Positions 6,766 to 7,348 of a stretch of 7,348 nucleotides of DNA are shown here, piece after piece; within the stretch, counting starts at the first letter, position 1; each line of letters begins with the position of its first letter. The notes under the pieces were generated by a model. The model saw only the letters and a list, made by a program, of their open reading frames with translations, searched no databases and had not been told where the DNA came from. This DNA comes from WVZL01 sp041862375 (GTDB lineage Bacteria > Acidobacteriota > Aminicenantia > Aminicenantales > Aminicenantaceae). The stretch covers positions 1 through 7,348 of the forward strand of contig JBGVTE010000127.1 in the NCBI GenBank assembly GCA_041862375.1, given 5' to 3'. Both the position numbers and the translations under genes were made by a program.

Positions 6766-7348
6766 ATGAAGTGCCCTAAATGCCACTTTGAAAACCCTAT
6801 TGATACCGATTTCTGCGGTAAATGTGCTTCGCCGCTTCATCCCTCAAAAGAGGTAGACCTCTCTTACACCAAGACTCTCCAAATGACTATAAAGGAATTA
6901 CCTGTCGGGAGCACTTTTGGCTCCAGGTACCAGGTTATAGAAGAGCTGGGAAAAGGCGGTATGGGTAGAGTCTACAAGGTACTTGATGAAGAGATAAAGG
7001 AAGAAGTGGCTTTGAAGCTCCTGAATCCAGAAGTAGCTTCAGATGAGAAAACAATCGAGCGCTTCCGGAATGAACTGAAATTTGCCCGTAAAATCACCCA
7101 CAAGAATATCTGCCGGATGTACCATCTCAGCAAGGAGGAAGATACGTACTACATCACCATGGAATACGTGGAAGGTGAGGACCTAAAGAGCTTGATCAAG
7201 CGGACAGGGAAATGAACCACTGGGAAAGCTGTCTCCTTATCAAAACAGGTGTGTGAAGGATTAGCTGAAGCTCATAAGCTGGGAGTTATTCATCGGGATT
7301 TAAAACCGCAGAACATCATGATCGACAGAGAAGGGAATGTGCGAATCA
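6766..7348 (+). pseudogene. zinc-ribbon Ser/Thr protein kinase, interrupted by in-frame TGA and cut by the window end
   Basis: The N-terminus is a zinc ribbon with Cys3, Cys6, Cys17 and Cys20 (CPKC and CGKC). After a linker, a Hanks-type kinase domain starts near residue 55: Gly-rich loop LGKGGMGRVY (61-70), ATP-binding Lys84 in VALKLL, the likely helix-C Glu103, and hinge MEYVEGEDL (132-140). Codon 150 is TGA (7213-7215). The same frame then runs on for 44 codons to the window edge and encodes the expected next kinase segment, including VCEGLAEAHKLGVIHRD and LKPQN with catalytic Asp178. So the break is one nonsense codon, not a frameshift or truncation. The 149-residue product ending there would lack the catalytic loop and be inactive. 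Alternatives are a base-call error (TTA Leu to TGA is one change) or readthrough. The DFG motif and any C-terminal sensor or TPR domains lie beyond the window. Confidence 0.85.

Noticed and set aside
7213..7215. Selenocysteine or a reassigned TGA code
   Set aside because: Selenocysteine is not expected at this linker position of a kinase and no SECIS-like hairpin is evident just after it. The iron-sulfur subunit uses TGA as a normal stop, so general reassignment does not fit.
7249..7348. Restart of translation at GTG 7249 to make a separate catalytic half
   Set aside because: There is no Shine-Dalgarno sequence before it, and the GTG is an ordinary valine within the kinase helix.

Overview
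The window fits a Gram-negative bacterium of the Acidobacteriota / Candidatus Aminicenantes type. This is an inference from gene content: an Oar-like TonB-dependent receptor with an N-terminal carboxypeptidase-regulatory-like domain, a zinc-ribbon Ser/Thr protein kinase, and an isoquinoline-1-oxidoreductase-like molybdenum enzyme. Genes have moderate GC, and the gaps between them are strikingly AT-rich. No marker gene is present to fix the taxonomy. All genes lie on the + strand.

Layout. Bases 1-345 are an AT-rich leader with a weak promoter candidate, overlapping small hydrophobic reading frames and a CT-rich stretch complementary to the next gene's Shine-Dalgarno sequence. Bases 346-2981 hold a two-gene operon, joined by an ATGA overlap: a [2Fe-2S] electron-transfer subunit and a Tat-targeted molybdopterin subunit of the xanthine dehydrogenase superfamily. 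Bases 2982-3470 are non-coding, with a small hairpin, a perfect 19-bp AT-only inverted repeat and a strong sigma70-type promoter. Bases 3471-6584 encode a complete 1037-residue outer-membrane TonB-dependent receptor. Bases 6585-6765 are a short gap with a second good promoter. From 6766 to the window edge lies a zinc-ribbon Ser/Thr kinase gene interrupted by an in-frame TGA at 7213-7215, beyond which the same frame still encodes the HRDLKPQN catalytic loop.

How the genes may work together. The two oxidoreductase subunits should form one enzyme, with Mo cofactor in the large subunit and two [2Fe-2S] clusters in the small one, probably exported folded to the periplasm. It hydroxylates or oxidises an unknown N-heterocycle or aldehyde. 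No FAD subunit or cytochrome is encoded here, so the electron acceptor is unknown. The receptor and the kinase have their own promoters, and nothing in the sequence ties them functionally to the enzyme. I see no CRISPR array, insertion sequence, tRNA, rRNA or clear new multi-gene system. The most notable observation is the interrupted kinase.
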